64,000 nt of DNA, from the NCBI RefSeq assembly GCF_035046485.1, contig NC_085137.1, positions 382,416,706 to 382,480,705 of the forward strand. Reading direction: 5' to 3'. Position numbers and translations under genes: made by a program. Below are positions 45,101 to 52,600 of this stretch, in pieces (position 1 is the first letter of the stretch; each line of letters opens with the position of its first letter). The notes below the pieces were generated by a model that was not told the origin of the DNA, ran no database searches, and worked only from the letters and a program-made list of their open reading frames with translations. This DNA comes from Aedes albopictus. Lineage: Eukaryota > Arthropoda > Insecta > Diptera > Culicidae.

Positions 45101-48100
45101 AAAACAAGTAATTATCCATCAGATAGTAGTGTTTTGCGCTTTATTGTTCCTGAAAAGTTAATCTGTCGGCCGAGTAAATTCGTTTTTTCACAAAATTGAA
45201 AAAATGTTCAGAGCTGGTTCGCGAATCAATCACGAGTGCGACCAGCTTCGTTAGCTCGCGAGTGAAGGAAGTGCGAATATATTCTGGCTTCTGTTGTTCA
45301 CGAGTAGGATAGCTTTGCGTTTGTGTCTACTCAGCTGCATTCCTCACTGTTTTCCATCACTGCAGCAGAGAAATTCCAATTGCGCTGATTATTGTTTAGC
45401 AAATCAGTTGGAGTAGTTTTAACTGCCTGCTTGCGATCGGTTTTTTTCCTTGGTGGTGATTTTGTTTGCGCTTCGTTGACCTGGTTGGTGTTAACAGCAT
45501 CAGCAGTCCGTTTCGATGACTGTAGAGGTTGTTTGATTTGCGATGATTTCTGCAATGGTGCACTGGGTTGTGTCGTCGGGGATGCGGATGATGGTTTAGC
45601 TGGACTTTCTTTGGCGGTTTCTTTCTTGGCATTAGAACATGTTTTTCCCGGATGTATGTTCTGCATACAATGGCGACATGATTTCAATTGATTTTTGTAC
45701 GAAATTAAAGTTTCTTCGCCGTGCACTGTGACGTAGGATTTAATGTGGCTTCGCAGTGTCATCCTTGCTACTCGGACGCCACTTGAAACTCCTTTGTAGG
45801 GGAATGATGGTCCCCAAACCAGTTCCTTCACAGAATGTACGTCTCCGTACTGCCGTAAATAGGCAGCAAGCTCATCGTTCGAAACACTCTCGGATAGATC
45901 GTGTATTTTCACTTGTATGCTTTCGTCGTCTAAAGCAAGACGCACAGTATACTTGACGCCTTTCACTTCTATTTGATGCTGTTCATTGTGGTGATCAACA
46001 ACGTTTTCTGCAACTTGTTGGCTTACGCACTTTACATACGCGCAGTTTTGAGCATGGCTCATTTGGAGCCTTTTCACATCACGCAGTTGTAGACCGACAA
46101 CATTGTGAAGAAAAGATTGAATTTCTTCAAACGAAGGACGAACCGGAAAGTTAGTGAAATCCACTTTAAAAGTGTTTCCACGCAAACCGATAACCGCCAT
46201 GGGCGGAAAAACAATGAAGTTATCCCAACAATGAAGAGCGAAGTTCAAAACGTCCGAACCGAACCGATGCCTGAGCAGAACTGAGAAGGTCATTTTGATT
46301 ATTATAATGTAGTGTTCTTTAGTGAAACATATCACCTTTTCAAAACTTTAATGCGCATCCAACGATTCATCACGAACCGGCTGCTGCAGATGAAGTATGC
46401 AGGGGGTGGCCAAAATGTTTGGGATAGGCAACTTTTTTTTCTCACAAAAAAGTTCAACATGCTGCAACTTTTCATAAAGTGCATCAAAAGATCTCAAATT
46501 TTGACTGTTTATCAACTTATGTGAATCATTGGTACAAATTTGAGCTCGATAGATTAATCTTTCACGAAGTTAGAATCGTTCTCGTAAAACACTATTATTT
46601 AGACAACTCAAGATATCTCTAGTTAGAGCCTATTTTTGGATTAAAAGAAAAACACATTTAGTAATTTTTGTGTCGTATTATAAATTTGTCTTATTTTCCT
46701 CTATATGGGTAAAAATGTCAAACCGGTAGAACTTTATTCGTCGTGAGCAAATATCACATTTTATAACGTCGAATAAAGTATCAATATATTGTTGATAAAC
46801 GTTAAAAAATTCGTTCAATTAGGTTCACTGGTTTTCGAGATATGACAGTTCAAAAATAAGTTGTATAAAAAATAGTGTCGATCTTTTCACACGTCTGGTT
46901 ACGTGTAAGACGAAGGCATCGCAATTTCTCGCTCTGTCTGAGCTGATGTTCAAATACGTTTTCAATGGATAGTGTAAACAACCTGCGCATCATGAACTGG
47001 AACAGCCGTTCCATCCGCAATGGAAGGTGATTTTTTTCGACTTCATCGAAAACCATAAGATCAATGTTGCTGTAGTTACAGAAACTTGGTTACAGCAAAA
47101 TCGTTCCATTTTCCACCCAAATCGCCCTTCCCATGTAGCAAACCGAGGAGGTGGAGTAGCCATTTTCATTCGGACTTGAATAGCCTTCAAACAAGCAGAT
47201 GGTTTAAATACTACTAGTATCGAGGCACTCCAGGTTACGCTTAACTCCGAACGATCTCCTGTTCACATCATTGTAGCTTACTTTCCTGGGTCTTCGAATC
47301 GAACGATCAATAGCTCCAAACGAGATATTAGGAAGATCACTAATTTCACGGAACCGTTTTTTGTTTTGTGTGATTTCAATTCCAAACATAGTCGCTGGCT
47401 ATGTTCGAGAAGAAATAAAGCAGGAGAGGTTCTCTTCCAAACAAGTGAAACTCAAATTTCTTCATACACCACCCAGACATTTACACTCGCATTTCCGCTG
47501 GTGGAAAACACTGCTCATCGAACAATCGTGTTAACATGACAGTACCTTAAAGTGACCAGACGTCCCGCGTTTCGCGGGACAGTCCCACATTTTGACCAAA
47601 TGTCCCGCGACAAATTATGTCCCGCGAAATGTCCCGCGTTCGTCTCAAATCGTAAAAATGTCCCGCGTTTGAATAAAATTCAACAAGCTTTCAAAATATT
47701 GTAGTAACTTCAAAGCCAAAATAGTCAAACCGGTTTTGTACAAAGCACAAGTCACATCAAACATATTAACGAAACTTTCAACATCAGAGTTCAAAAACTG
47801 AAAGATTTTTGCAAGAAAGTACATAAAGATTCTGGGTTACAGTAAAGTTTGAACTGTTGAAAGTTTTTTTTTATCGAGCGATAGCAGTCCAGCATTTTTT
47901 TTTATTTTTAAAGAAAAAAATTCGAATACATATTTGGTTGGTTTTTATGCACAGTCAGGCAGCATCATTATACAGTTCGGTGAAGAAAATAGAGAGTGAC
48001 AAGAGTACAATTACAAAAGTAGTAGACGAAACTGTCTCAAGTTCAAACTTCAGGGTAGAAAACTGCTTTTAATACTATGTAAGTGCGCAATGCGTACAGT

Positions 48101-51100
48101 TAGATGAACAATCTGGAGGGATATCGTTGCCCAAAGTTAAAATTTTTCCAAGCTTATAGTAAACTTTTATCGGAAATTTATTTTGACTGTGTTATTTTTT
48201 TTCAAATGGGTGAATATCTAAACCTTCATTGACTGGCAGGCGGTTCAAACGAGTACGCCCGTAAATTAAATTCATTCAAAAAGTTAATCAATGTTGACAG
48301 AGAAGCATTCGTGCTACTAAAGGAAATAGTACGCAAATGACAAAATTGGACAAGCAGAAGCTAGATTGGTTAACATTTTCAGACACTTTGAGGGTAATAA
48401 TAACCTCAAAAAATTGTAGAGTTCTCGTCATGCTTGTCAGACAAAAATGCTGTAATAAAGACCGGTCCAGAAAGTATGGACGCAGTAAGAAAATACTGCC
48501 ATTTCAAAACTGTTGATGACTAGTTCATTTTGAAGGCTACATCCTGTTGGTCAACCTATTTTCTCAACATTTGCATAGCGGTTTTTGCGATTCCAACAGT
48601 GTGTTTCAAAATACATGAACTTTCAGCGGAACATCATTGAAAAAATGTGCACAAACGATGTACAGAGTTTGAAAGGTCACTTAGTAAATGGACAAAATAT
48701 GGTGAGAGTAAGTGAGAAAATCGTGCAAGCAGCAATCAGCAACCACGATGGGGATAACACGTTTAAGCATAGGCAAAAAATTGGCAAAAAATAAAGATCT
48801 TGCTAACCCTCGTTTGGATAAACAAATAATGAAGGTGTTTGAGCACAAGAAAAAACTTTCTAACATACACAAAGCGGGGAATGACCAAAAAAGTTACCAT
48901 TTCGAATTCCAATGTTCATCGTGGCAAAAACGTTTGAATTTATGATCCTATAGTAAGCAGAAACAGCCAAAACGAATCCCGAAACAAGAGCCATCGATCA
49001 GGCCCACACAACTGAAGGCTAGGTGCGTCCATACTTTCTGGGGCAGTCTTTAAACGATTTTTGTTTCAGTTGTGTACGAAGTTCGAACCACCTTGATTTT
49101 AATTTTTAAAGCAATTGAGAGTTGAAAAATTAAATCCATGATTAAATCCATTTTTGACAGCTAGATTTGATTATCAGGTTTCTTTTAAAGACTGTAGAAA
49201 AATGTTTATGAGTTTTTTCCACTTCTGCGAAGCTCACAACGCAGAAAAATATGCTTGGTAGAAGAAATGAGTGCTTCGTATTCTACGAACAAAAAAAAAT
49301 CGCTATGTTATTCGTTAACAAAAAAAAAAGATCATGATTTCACCTTACTATGCATCTTTCCAAATCAATGTCCCGCGTTGGAGCTCTGATCATCTGGTCA
49401 CTTTACGGAAGAACAATTTAAGTGCCTCATCTACGTTTGTGGCCTTAAATCCAAGCAGGAGGCGGAAATTCGGATGCGCCTTATCAACAAATTCAACGAA
49501 TCGGCAGATTTGACCCTGCAGCAGGTTGTTGAGCAATGCAACAGCTTAGTCAACCTAAAACAGGACACGGTGTTAGTGGAAGGCTGTACATCGTCGGTGA
49601 ATGCGATTGCTCATACCAGGCGAGCGAAACCGAAGCGTCAGGCGCCTTCGGACAAGTTATGTACAACGTTTGGCTGTTGTCCAGGCAAACACTGATAAGA
49701 TCGCATTGCAACCAGCTTAGAACACGCTACCAGTCCGAGAACCTGCAGCATCAACAGTCGTCAGCGGAACCTGAAGTCCCTCTGAGCATCTTGCTGGACG
49801 ATTGCGGCCTGAGTTCGGCCTCACTGCCGGAGACCGGGCAACGACCTGCCCCGCCTGAAGAACTGCAGCAACCTAATCAACGTGAAACCCAACGCCGTCC
49901 CACAAGCAACCGAAATCATCAACCGATTCCCACACGCCAGTCTACGAGGGTTCGTAGACCGCCCGTGAGGTATGAACCTTACCAACTTTTCTAAAAGGGG
50001 GGAGGTGTTGGGAGCCCCTCCACGACTTCGCCACAAGGGCTCTGCAAGGCTGACAGTTGTCAGCTTGAGAGACGTCATCTGAACGTCAGTGGAGGTCGAA
50101 GAAGGAGCAACGTCATCAGTCAGTTTGTTTTGCGATAGCAAGTGATTCACACATTTTAGCAATTGTACTTTTATAGTTAATAAAGTTATTTTAATCTGTT
50201 TGTGAATCGCGCGCGTACACACTCATTTCCTTAATATCGCAACAGAAACGATTTTGGAATTTGTCCAGAAGGCGACAAACAGATTCATAACATCTTGTGA
50301 AATGTCGTCAAATCCATTGATCATGAACATTTTTCCGTAGAAGCTATGATAAATTAGTATAGATCTGTATAGATTAGGTTAAGCGTAGTTAAGTTATTCG
50401 AAGGTTTTTGCTGAATTATATTTTCCCTTCCCTAGCACAAATTTATCAACAAACTATCAGGCTTATTCTGCGCGGCGTGTGAGGTGAGACGGACGGTTTC
50501 GTTTCACGTGACTTGAGACGACTAATGTAAATTAAATTAGGCGAGTCGACTTTTGTCACCTCATTCGACTCGTCTCACCTCACACGCCGCGCAGAATAAG
50601 CCTGAGTGATATTATTTGTACTTGGAAGTGTGACAAATCTTTGCCAAATCAAAATGAATTTGTAAAACATTGATCTCTAATTTCAAATAAATAAATAAAA
50701 TAAAATAAATAAATAAATAAAAGCTTAATTGGGAATAATCTATTTTCCGGAAGGACATTTTCTTGAGGTGCTGGTGAGTCGGAGAGGGTGAGTGTCCGTT
50801 TGTTATAACTGACAAGCAATCAGACGCTCATTTTTCTATGACTTGTTTGGCATTTTGTGGATTATTGTTTTTTTTTTTTTTGTTTTGAAAGGTTACGATT
50901 CACTATGGATCACTGCACGAATTTATACTGGCCTGCTTACTCTCACACGAAATTTGACGTTTGAGAGGTGTCGGCACCGCTCAAACGTCAAATTTTCTGT
51001 GAGAGTAAGCAGGCCAGGATAAATTCGTGCACTGCCGTGAATCGCAAGTCAGTCCCATCTGCATTTGGACAAAAATGAGTTAATGACCGTTTTCGGTCTT

Positions 51101-52151
51101 TCTTCGGATGATGTTTCAGTTGCGTGAAAAAAAATATATAGTTTGTTCAGTAAAATTGAAAAACAACACAAAGTCAGATTGTCCCATAATGAAATGTAAT
51201 CGCAAGTCAGTCCCATAACAAACTTGTGCACCCTTCAGTACAAAACCTAGCACTGTTTTAGCCAGTTTTATATTTTTCACTGATACGTTTTTACGTTCAA
51301 AACAATGTGTGAAAGTTTCATGTTGATCGCAGAAGTTTTGAATTTAAGGCGATTTTTTAAAGTTTCACATATAAATTGAATTTGAAAACTTCAGAGTCCA
51401 TTTTCTCAATGCCTACTTTTTACAAATGGGACTGACTTACGATTCACGGCAGTGCAGTGGACCATTGAGCCTTAAAGTTATTTCGCATCTGAATAGCATT
51501 GATATCGTCAAGTCTGTACCAACACCCTAATCCCACACCAAAATACTCTTTTCCTATCCCATGGCGTTTATGTGGTCAGCAAAGACATTTCAGCCATTAC
51601 CCCTCCTTATCATCGGCTTTGGACTGACTTACGCTCTCATTGCCCCACCAAATGCTGCAAAATGAAAAATGAAATGGCAGATACTGTTCAATTCCTTTCG
51701 ATTTTATTCTCCAGTGAAGATAAGGATAGATGTCTTATTGAAGAGCTTGTTTCACACTACTTAAAAAAAATAACTAAGAAAATTTTATGTTTTCCTTCAG
51801 ATCCCACAAGGACCATATTCAGACGCGTACATCTCGGGCATGTCGTCCAAAAGGCGTAAGCTGATAGTAGAAACCAAACCATCATCCGACGTTCCTTCGC
51901 TAATTTCGGACGGAGTCCGGCAAGCTTTCCATAGTACCGCGATCAATCCGGCCAGTGCCAGCAGTAGTAATTCAAACATGGCATCCAGCAACCCCAGTGT
52001 TGATGAACTGGCCCGCACGATATCCGATGACGCCGCCCTGCAGAGCTCCTACTGTGAAACCATGAAGGCCAGCATACGGGAACGGTTATCCAAGGATCCG
52101 GACTATGATGCAAAACGGTTCCCCAATTGTTCGAAATATTTTGAAAAATAG
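27075..52151 (+). CDS. BAG6: BAG6 (large proline-rich protein BAG6 / Scythe / BAT3 homolog), 12 coding exons
   Basis: Ubiquitin-like-domain chaperone that holds hydrophobic clients for tail-anchored protein insertion (with the GET4/TRC35 and UBL4A homologs) and for proteasomal quality control. Known BAG6 is cytosolic and nuclear. Coding exons: 27,075-27,137; 27,402-27,749; 27,894 to about 28,532 or 28,568; 28,941-29,108; 29,205-29,631; 38,716-38,943; 39,919-40,303; 40,368-40,525; 40,603-40,784; 40,859-41,317; 41,391-41,783; 51,801-52,151. All other junctions have GT..AG and matching phases, giving about 1266 aa (human is about 1130). The ubiquitin-like domain is residues 1-76. Ser/Gly/Asn/Thr-rich linkers replace much of the vertebrate proline-rich region. 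The last two exons contain [23 protein letters not shown] and RFPN, diagnostic of the family's C-terminal assembly domain. The one unclear splice site is the donor after exon 4. Confidence 0.95.
27184..27275 (+). mobile_element. tRNA-derived SINE head in BAG6 intron 2
   Basis: GGGTCCATATAGACAAAGTA with a TCAGCA..TGCTGA hairpin and a B-box-like GGGTTTGATTCCCGG resembles 24,999-25,085. It occupies over a third of this 264-base intron. Confidence 0.65.
27402..27749 (+). CDS. BAG6: BAG6 exon 3: rest of ubiquitin-like domain and Ser/Arg-rich linker
   Basis: 116 codons, [10 protein letters not shown] to LNVNGT, phase 0 at both ends. It includes [19 protein letters not shown], typical of the ubiquitin fold, then a Ser/Gly/Arg-rich linker. 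Donor GTAAGT at 27,750. Confidence 0.95.
27894..28568 (+). CDS. BAG6: BAG6 exon 4: central conserved region (3' end uncertain)
   Basis: Starts at [10 protein letters not shown] after acceptor TTATTACAG. Family-like sequence ([30 protein letters not shown]) and a Ser/Thr-rich stretch run to DPTFEE at 28,532. The next exon must be joined in phase 0, but the GT at 28,534 would give phase 1. The only phase-0 GT before the stop at about 28,590 is ACG|GTCAGA at 28,568/28,569, which would add 12 residues and lies in the tip of an inverted-repeat element. Confidence 0.8.
28564..28878. mobile_element. Inverted-repeat element at the exon 4/intron 4 boundary
   Basis: CACGGTCAGAAAATTCACTC at the left is similar to the reverse complement of AGTAACTTTTTCTTAACGTG at the right. 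Inside, 28,609-28,706 is an imperfect palindrome (TGAGTAAATTGCATTT and reverse complement). A TTAA MITE is nested at 28,718-28,840. The boundaries are approximate and the tips are diverged. Confidence 0.5.
28718..28840. mobile_element. TTAA-flanked palindromic MITE, copy b
   Basis: TTAA at both ends, tips CCTTCCAGGACGCGCG and CGCGCGCGCTGAAGG. The interior TAGTGTTGTACTTTTTACAA matches, in reverse orientation, the copy at 53,040-53,161. Confidence 0.8.
28941..29108 (+). CDS. BAG6: BAG6 exon 5
   Basis: 56 codons, [20 protein letters not shown] to LVEQSAF, phase 0. Acceptor CTTCATTTAG, donor GTAAGT. Helical BAG6-family sequence with His-rich [13 protein letters not shown]. Confidence 0.95.
29205..29631 (+). 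CDS. BAG6: BAG6 exon 6
   Basis: [20 protein letters not shown] through a Gln run to MGPPPPPR; ends in phase 1 at G|GTTAGG. An Asn/Gln/Gly-rich low-complexity linker, followed by a short conserved strand-like segment ([19 protein letters not shown]). Confidence 0.93.
29632..29776. other. Start of BAG6 intron 6
   Basis: Short host intron sequence up to the first transposon; nothing else seen. Confidence 0.4.
29779..31153. mobile_element. TA-flanked DNA element with repeated TTCTGCGCA motifs
   Basis: Terminal inverted repeats (CCGTG..GGCCC..ATTCTGCGCA at the left, its reverse complement at the right) are flanked by TA at 29,777-29,778 and 31,154-31,155, as in Tc1/mariner insertions. The motif CCTAATTCTGCGCAC recurs near 29,987, 30,011, 30,026 and 30,734 and in reverse near 30,706, 31,112 and 31,128. 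Non-autonomous, 1375 bp. Confidence 0.8.
31177..32116. mobile_element. TA-flanked DNA element with GGGGTAGGCGGGGCA tips
   Basis: GGGGTAGGCGGGGCATAATG at the left is the exact reverse complement of the right end (CATTATGCCCCGCCTACCCC). TA duplications sit at 31,175-31,176 and 32,117-32,118. Internal variants of GGGGCATAATGAGCA occur at 31,383, 31,725 and 32,080. 940 bp, no transposase. Confidence 0.85.
32294..32385. mobile_element. TTAA-flanked palindromic MITE, copy c
   Basis: TTAA at both ends with tips CCCCTTCGGGACG and CGTCCTGAAAGGG; 92 bp including both TTAA. Same family as 11,445, 28,718 and 53,040. Confidence 0.8.
33650..34860. repeat. Three tandem-like diverged repeats
   Basis: The block GAGGGTGGAACATTTTCATG..CCCATATCACTATA..TTTTGCCCCATATTCCTT recurs near 33,660, 33,975 and 34,550, and AAGCATATGAAGATCTCCG near 33,898, 34,478 and 34,812. 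Spacing is unequal (about 315 and 575 bases). Confidence 0.7.
34862..36504 (+). pseudogene. LINE reverse transcriptase C-terminal half plus RNase H, one nonsense codon
   Basis: Frame open from about 34,862: [18 protein letters not shown], catalytic [11 protein letters not shown] near 34,975, thumb region, then RNase H with [28 protein letters not shown] and [16 protein letters not shown] at 36,091-36,093 interrupts the block that continues as [17 protein letters not shown]. Downstream, [17 protein letters not shown] is the usual Cys/His C-terminal motif. The frame ends at 36,504. Non-functional only because of truncation and that one stop. Confidence 0.85.
34862..37012 (+). mobile_element. 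5'-truncated I-clade-like LINE with RNase H domain
   Basis: Starts inside the reverse transcriptase and runs to an AATAAATATAAAAAAAA tail near 37,010. The presence of an RNase H domain after the reverse transcriptase points to the I superclade. The 3' part (36,505-37,010) is A-rich untranslated sequence whose minus-strand open frames are artefacts. Confidence 0.85.
37200..37454. mobile_element. MITE with TTAAGG tips
   Basis: TTAAGGGCGGACGGGACG at the left and the reverse complement of CGTCCCGTTTCACCTTAA at the right differ at three or four sites. GATTACCATCTT occurs in inverted pairs inside. TTAC flanks both ends. Confidence 0.7.
37731..37848. repeat. Tandem duplication, 53-bp period
   Basis: ATTGCTGTGTGCGTTCAAGA..GGTAACACATGTT occurs twice in a row, starting at 37,731 and 37,784. 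The second copy has a short insertion. Confidence 0.8.
38296..38523. mobile_element. TA-flanked palindromic MITE rich in ACGCGG motifs
   Basis: CACTGAAGTTTTTTTACGCGG at the left and its approximate reverse complement ending CATCAGTG at the right; TA on both sides. Several CGTAAAAAAACCGCGTTA motifs inside. In BAG6 intron 6. Confidence 0.8.
38716..38943 (+). CDS. BAG6: BAG6 exon 7
   Basis: Begins in phase 1 after acceptor [29 protein letters not shown], then a Ser/Thr/Asn-rich linker ending SSSPERLSN. Donor T|GTATGT, phase 1. Confidence 0.92.
38944..39918. other. BAG6 intron 7, nothing recognised
   Basis: AT-rich, no clear repeat or gene. Acceptor CCCATTGCAG ends at 39,918. Confidence 0.5.
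39919..40303 (+). CDS. BAG6: BAG6 exon 8
   Basis: [20 protein letters not shown], then a Gly/Ser/Asn-rich linker and [20 protein letters not shown]. Phase 1 in, phase 2 out (AG|GTATAT). Confidence 0.94.
40368..40525 (+). CDS. BAG6: BAG6 exon 9
   Basis: [20 protein letters not shown], then an Asn/Ser-rich stretch to TSQPSA. The HHIREN motif resembles the conserved Cys-Asn-Ser-His/Arg segment of BAG6. Donor C|GTAAGT, phase 1. Confidence 0.93.
40603..40784 (+). CDS. BAG6: BAG6 exon 10
   Basis: [20 protein letters not shown] through [17 protein letters not shown], ending in phase 0 at GAG|GTAAAA. Confidence 0.94.
40859..41317 (+). CDS. BAG6: BAG6 exon 11
   Basis: 153 codons, [20 protein letters not shown] to SADRAPS, phase 0. 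An all-helical conserved region ([20 protein letters not shown]). Confidence 0.95.
41391..41783 (+). CDS. BAG6: BAG6 exon 12: acidic linker and start of C-terminal domain
   Basis: 131 codons beginning [12 protein letters not shown]. An acidic Ala/Pro-rich linker is followed by [19 protein letters not shown], the conserved entry to the C-terminal domain. Donor CAG|GTACGT; the following intron is about 10 kb. Confidence 0.96.
41784..42059. other. Start of BAG6 intron 12, nothing recognised
   Basis: No coding or clear repeat structure before the inverted-repeat region at 42,060. Confidence 0.4.
42359..43325. mobile_element. TA-flanked inverted-repeat element inside the foldback
   Basis: AAGACTGGACTCAAAAAAAA at 42,359 pairs with the reverse complement at 43,297-43,325 (about 28 bp, one mismatch). 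TA on both sides (42,357-42,358 and 43,326-43,327). Confidence 0.7.
43677..43885. mobile_element. Near-perfect palindromic MITE with TTAAGGTG tips
   Basis: Arms of about 98 bp on each side of a loop near 43,780. The left arm begins TTAAGGTGGATATATGACGA, and the right arm ends TATATATTCACCTTAA. Very few mismatches. Confidence 0.9.
44128..44795. mobile_element. Inverted-repeat element hosting a SINE
   Basis: ACGAAACGCGACGCGAGATA near 44,136 and its reverse complement near 44,772-44,791 start arms that continue through TTGACGATTGTAAGAAC. The SINE at 44,214 lies between the arms. Confidence 0.75.
44214..44655 (+). mobile_element. tRNA-Met-like SINE with A and B boxes
   Basis: The head at about 44,216-44,280 folds as a near-complete cloverleaf: an acceptor pair CGGGGC/GCCCCG, an A box TGGCGCAGTGG, an anticodon loop TTCATAA (CAT), and a B box GGTTCGAACCC. 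It is followed by about 370 bases of SINE body ending in an A-rich tail (TTATTAAAAAAATAATTAAA). Because of the body and tail it is called a SINE and not a tRNA gene. Confidence 0.7.
44881..45330. other. Unassigned intron 12 sequence
   Basis: Repeated CACGAG/CTCGCGAGT motifs (44,915-45,310) suggest a degraded inverted-repeat element, but boundaries could not be set. Confidence 0.35.
45331..46292 (-). CDS. LINE ORF1 (Gag-like nucleic-acid-binding protein), uninterrupted
   Basis: Minus-strand frame of about 320 aa from [14 protein letters not shown] (ATG at 46,292-46,290) to the stop at 45,331. RNA-binding-like segments lie near residues 40-190, there is a zinc knuckle [14 protein letters not shown] (C-X2-C-X4-H-X4-C) near residue 220, and the C-terminus is Lys/Pro/Ser-rich. 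This is the layout of I-clade LINE ORF1 proteins. No ORF2 follows on the minus strand, so the copy is 3'-truncated and cannot move alone. It resembles the broken ORF1 at 16.85-17.8 kb. Confidence 0.7.
46293..46400 (-). mobile_element. 5'UTR of the minus-strand LINE
   Basis: Shares about 100 bp with 25,208-25,315. It lies directly upstream of the ORF1 start on the minus strand. Confidence 0.6.
46401..46960. other. Repeat-like intron sequence, unassigned
   Basis: Begins with GGGGGTGGCCAAAATGTTTG. It looks like part of a Tc1-type non-autonomous element with no clear second end. No coding sequence. Confidence 0.35.
46964..47547 (+). pseudogene. LINE ORF2 endonuclease fragment
   Basis: Starts [20 protein letters not shown], the N-terminal motif of an apurinic-type endonuclease. 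Continues with [15 protein letters not shown] and, after a frame break, [15 protein letters not shown] (the DFN catalytic box) near 47,350. Cut off at the CCCGCG transposon at 47,548. At least two frame breaks. It may belong to the same I-clade family as 34,862-37,012. Confidence 0.75.
47548..49405. mobile_element. Non-autonomous DNA transposon with TAAAGTGACCAG termini, copy 2
   Basis: Same termini and interior as 11,236-12,551. Without the nested Tc1 fragment it is 1263 bp. Here the flanks (AGTACCT and CGGAAGA) do not match, and the flanking sequences belong to two different retroelements, so one side was probably rearranged. At 47.76 kb it has an intact TTAA where copy 1 carries a MITE. 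Confidence 0.9.
48458..49050 (+). mobile_element. Tc1/mariner-type element nested in the CCCGCG transposon
   Basis: 27-bp inverted repeats at 48,458-48,484 and 49,024-49,050 (core CCAGAAAGTATGGACGCA) are flanked by TA (48,456-48,457 and 49,051-49,052). Copy 1 of the host transposon has a single TA here. Inside is a remnant of a transposase N-terminus: [15 protein letters not shown].., [12 protein letters not shown].. and [17 protein letters not shown], with frameshifts and a stop near 48,941. The catalytic domain is deleted. Confidence 0.92.
49406..50005 (+). pseudogene. Ty3/gypsy Gag fragment fused to Pol C-terminus by deletion
   Basis: Gag: [40 protein letters not shown] and a broken zinc knuckle start ([10 protein letters not shown]) near 49,665. 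From about 49,694, in another frame, it reads a Pro/Gln-rich tail ending [19 protein letters not shown] at 49,994, the kind of C-terminus seen after gypsy integrases. Protease, reverse transcriptase, RNase H and integrase core are gone. A polypurine AAAAGGGGGGAGG follows. Confidence 0.75.
50006..50244 (+). repeat. Gypsy 3' LTR (239 bp)
   Basis: Starts TGTTGGGAGCCCC right after the polypurine tract and ends ATATCGCAACA, so TGTTG..CAACA are inverted termini. It contains an AATAAA signal near 50,179. Confidence 0.75.
50458..50604. mobile_element. Palindromic MITE with CAGGCTTATTCTGCGCGG tips
   Basis: A perfect 33-bp terminal inverted repeat starts CAGGCTTATTCTGCGCGGCG; the looser inner arms contain CGAGTCGAC-type repeats. 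Confidence 0.85.
50605..50913. other. AT-rich spacer with (AAAT)n and T-run
   Basis: An AAATAAATAAAATAAAATAA run near 50,686 and a T-run near 50,869; no gene seen. Confidence 0.4.
50914..51031. mobile_element. Palindromic MITE, CACTGCACGAA family, copy 2
   Basis: TGCACGAATTTATACTGGCC at the left is the reverse complement of GGCCAGGATAAATTCGTGCA at the right with one mismatch; arms are about 55 bp. Matches 25,766-25,889. Confidence 0.85.
51030..51454. mobile_element. Inverted-repeat element with CACTGCCGTGAATCG tips
   Basis: CACTGCCGTGAATCGCAAGT and the following CAGTCCCAT are the reverse complement, with one change, of the right end (51,426-51,454). The motif AAGTCAGTCCCATA also occurs internally near 51,203. 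It directly abuts the preceding MITE. Confidence 0.75.
51801..52151 (+). CDS. BAG6: BAG6 exon 13: C-terminal domain and stop
   Basis: 116 codons plus [23 protein letters not shown] includes the basic nuclear-localisation-like KRRK, followed by helical sequence and [20 protein letters not shown]. In vertebrate BAG6 this region binds TRC35 and UBL4A. Acceptor TTTTCCTTCAG at 51,800. Confidence 0.97.
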   Translation: MPQGPYSDAYISGMSSKRRKLIVETKPSSDVPSLISDGVRQAFHSTAINPASASSSNSNMASSNPSVDELARTISDDAALQSSYCETMKASIRERLSKDPDYDAKRFPNCSKYFEK

Positions 52152-52600
52152 CTTTTTGCTAGTGCGATGGAAGGATAAGATGTAGATGCTTGTGGTTTTA
52201 CTTGCTGATGAGGCAGAAAAAATACGTGGCGCGCTCTTTATAATTGCAGTGATATCTGTGAGAATGGGAGAGCACGAGAGAAGGCGTCGTCTGCTGATAA
52301 ATAATTGCGTATGCTCTTGTCCTGCTATCATGCTTTATAAACAATATGGACGTTGAGCACATAGATGCTTCAGATGTTTAGATATATTAAAATATCACAA
52401 CAAATTGATTGTCACTGAAAAATAAGCAAAGCTGAACGATTCTATCTGAAGCTAATCCTCTGGGTACGTAACGGAAGACCATTTGACACAATTAACAAAA
52501 ATGTTATTTGATAAATATTGTTTTTTTTTCTTGTGTATATTGCGTTATTACAGCAAATAAAACAAATAAAATTACTAAATGAGTTTTATGTTAGGTTTTA
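52152..52600 (+). other. BAG6: BAG6 3'UTR
   Basis: AT-rich sequence after the stop codon. Ends at the two AATAAA signals; the cleavage site is presumably 10-30 bases after them. Confidence 0.7.
52556..52570 (+). terminator. Two overlapping-range poly(A) signals AATAAA
   Basis: AATAAA at 52,556-52,561 and 52,565-52,570, about 405 bases after the BAG6 stop. Confidence 0.75.
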
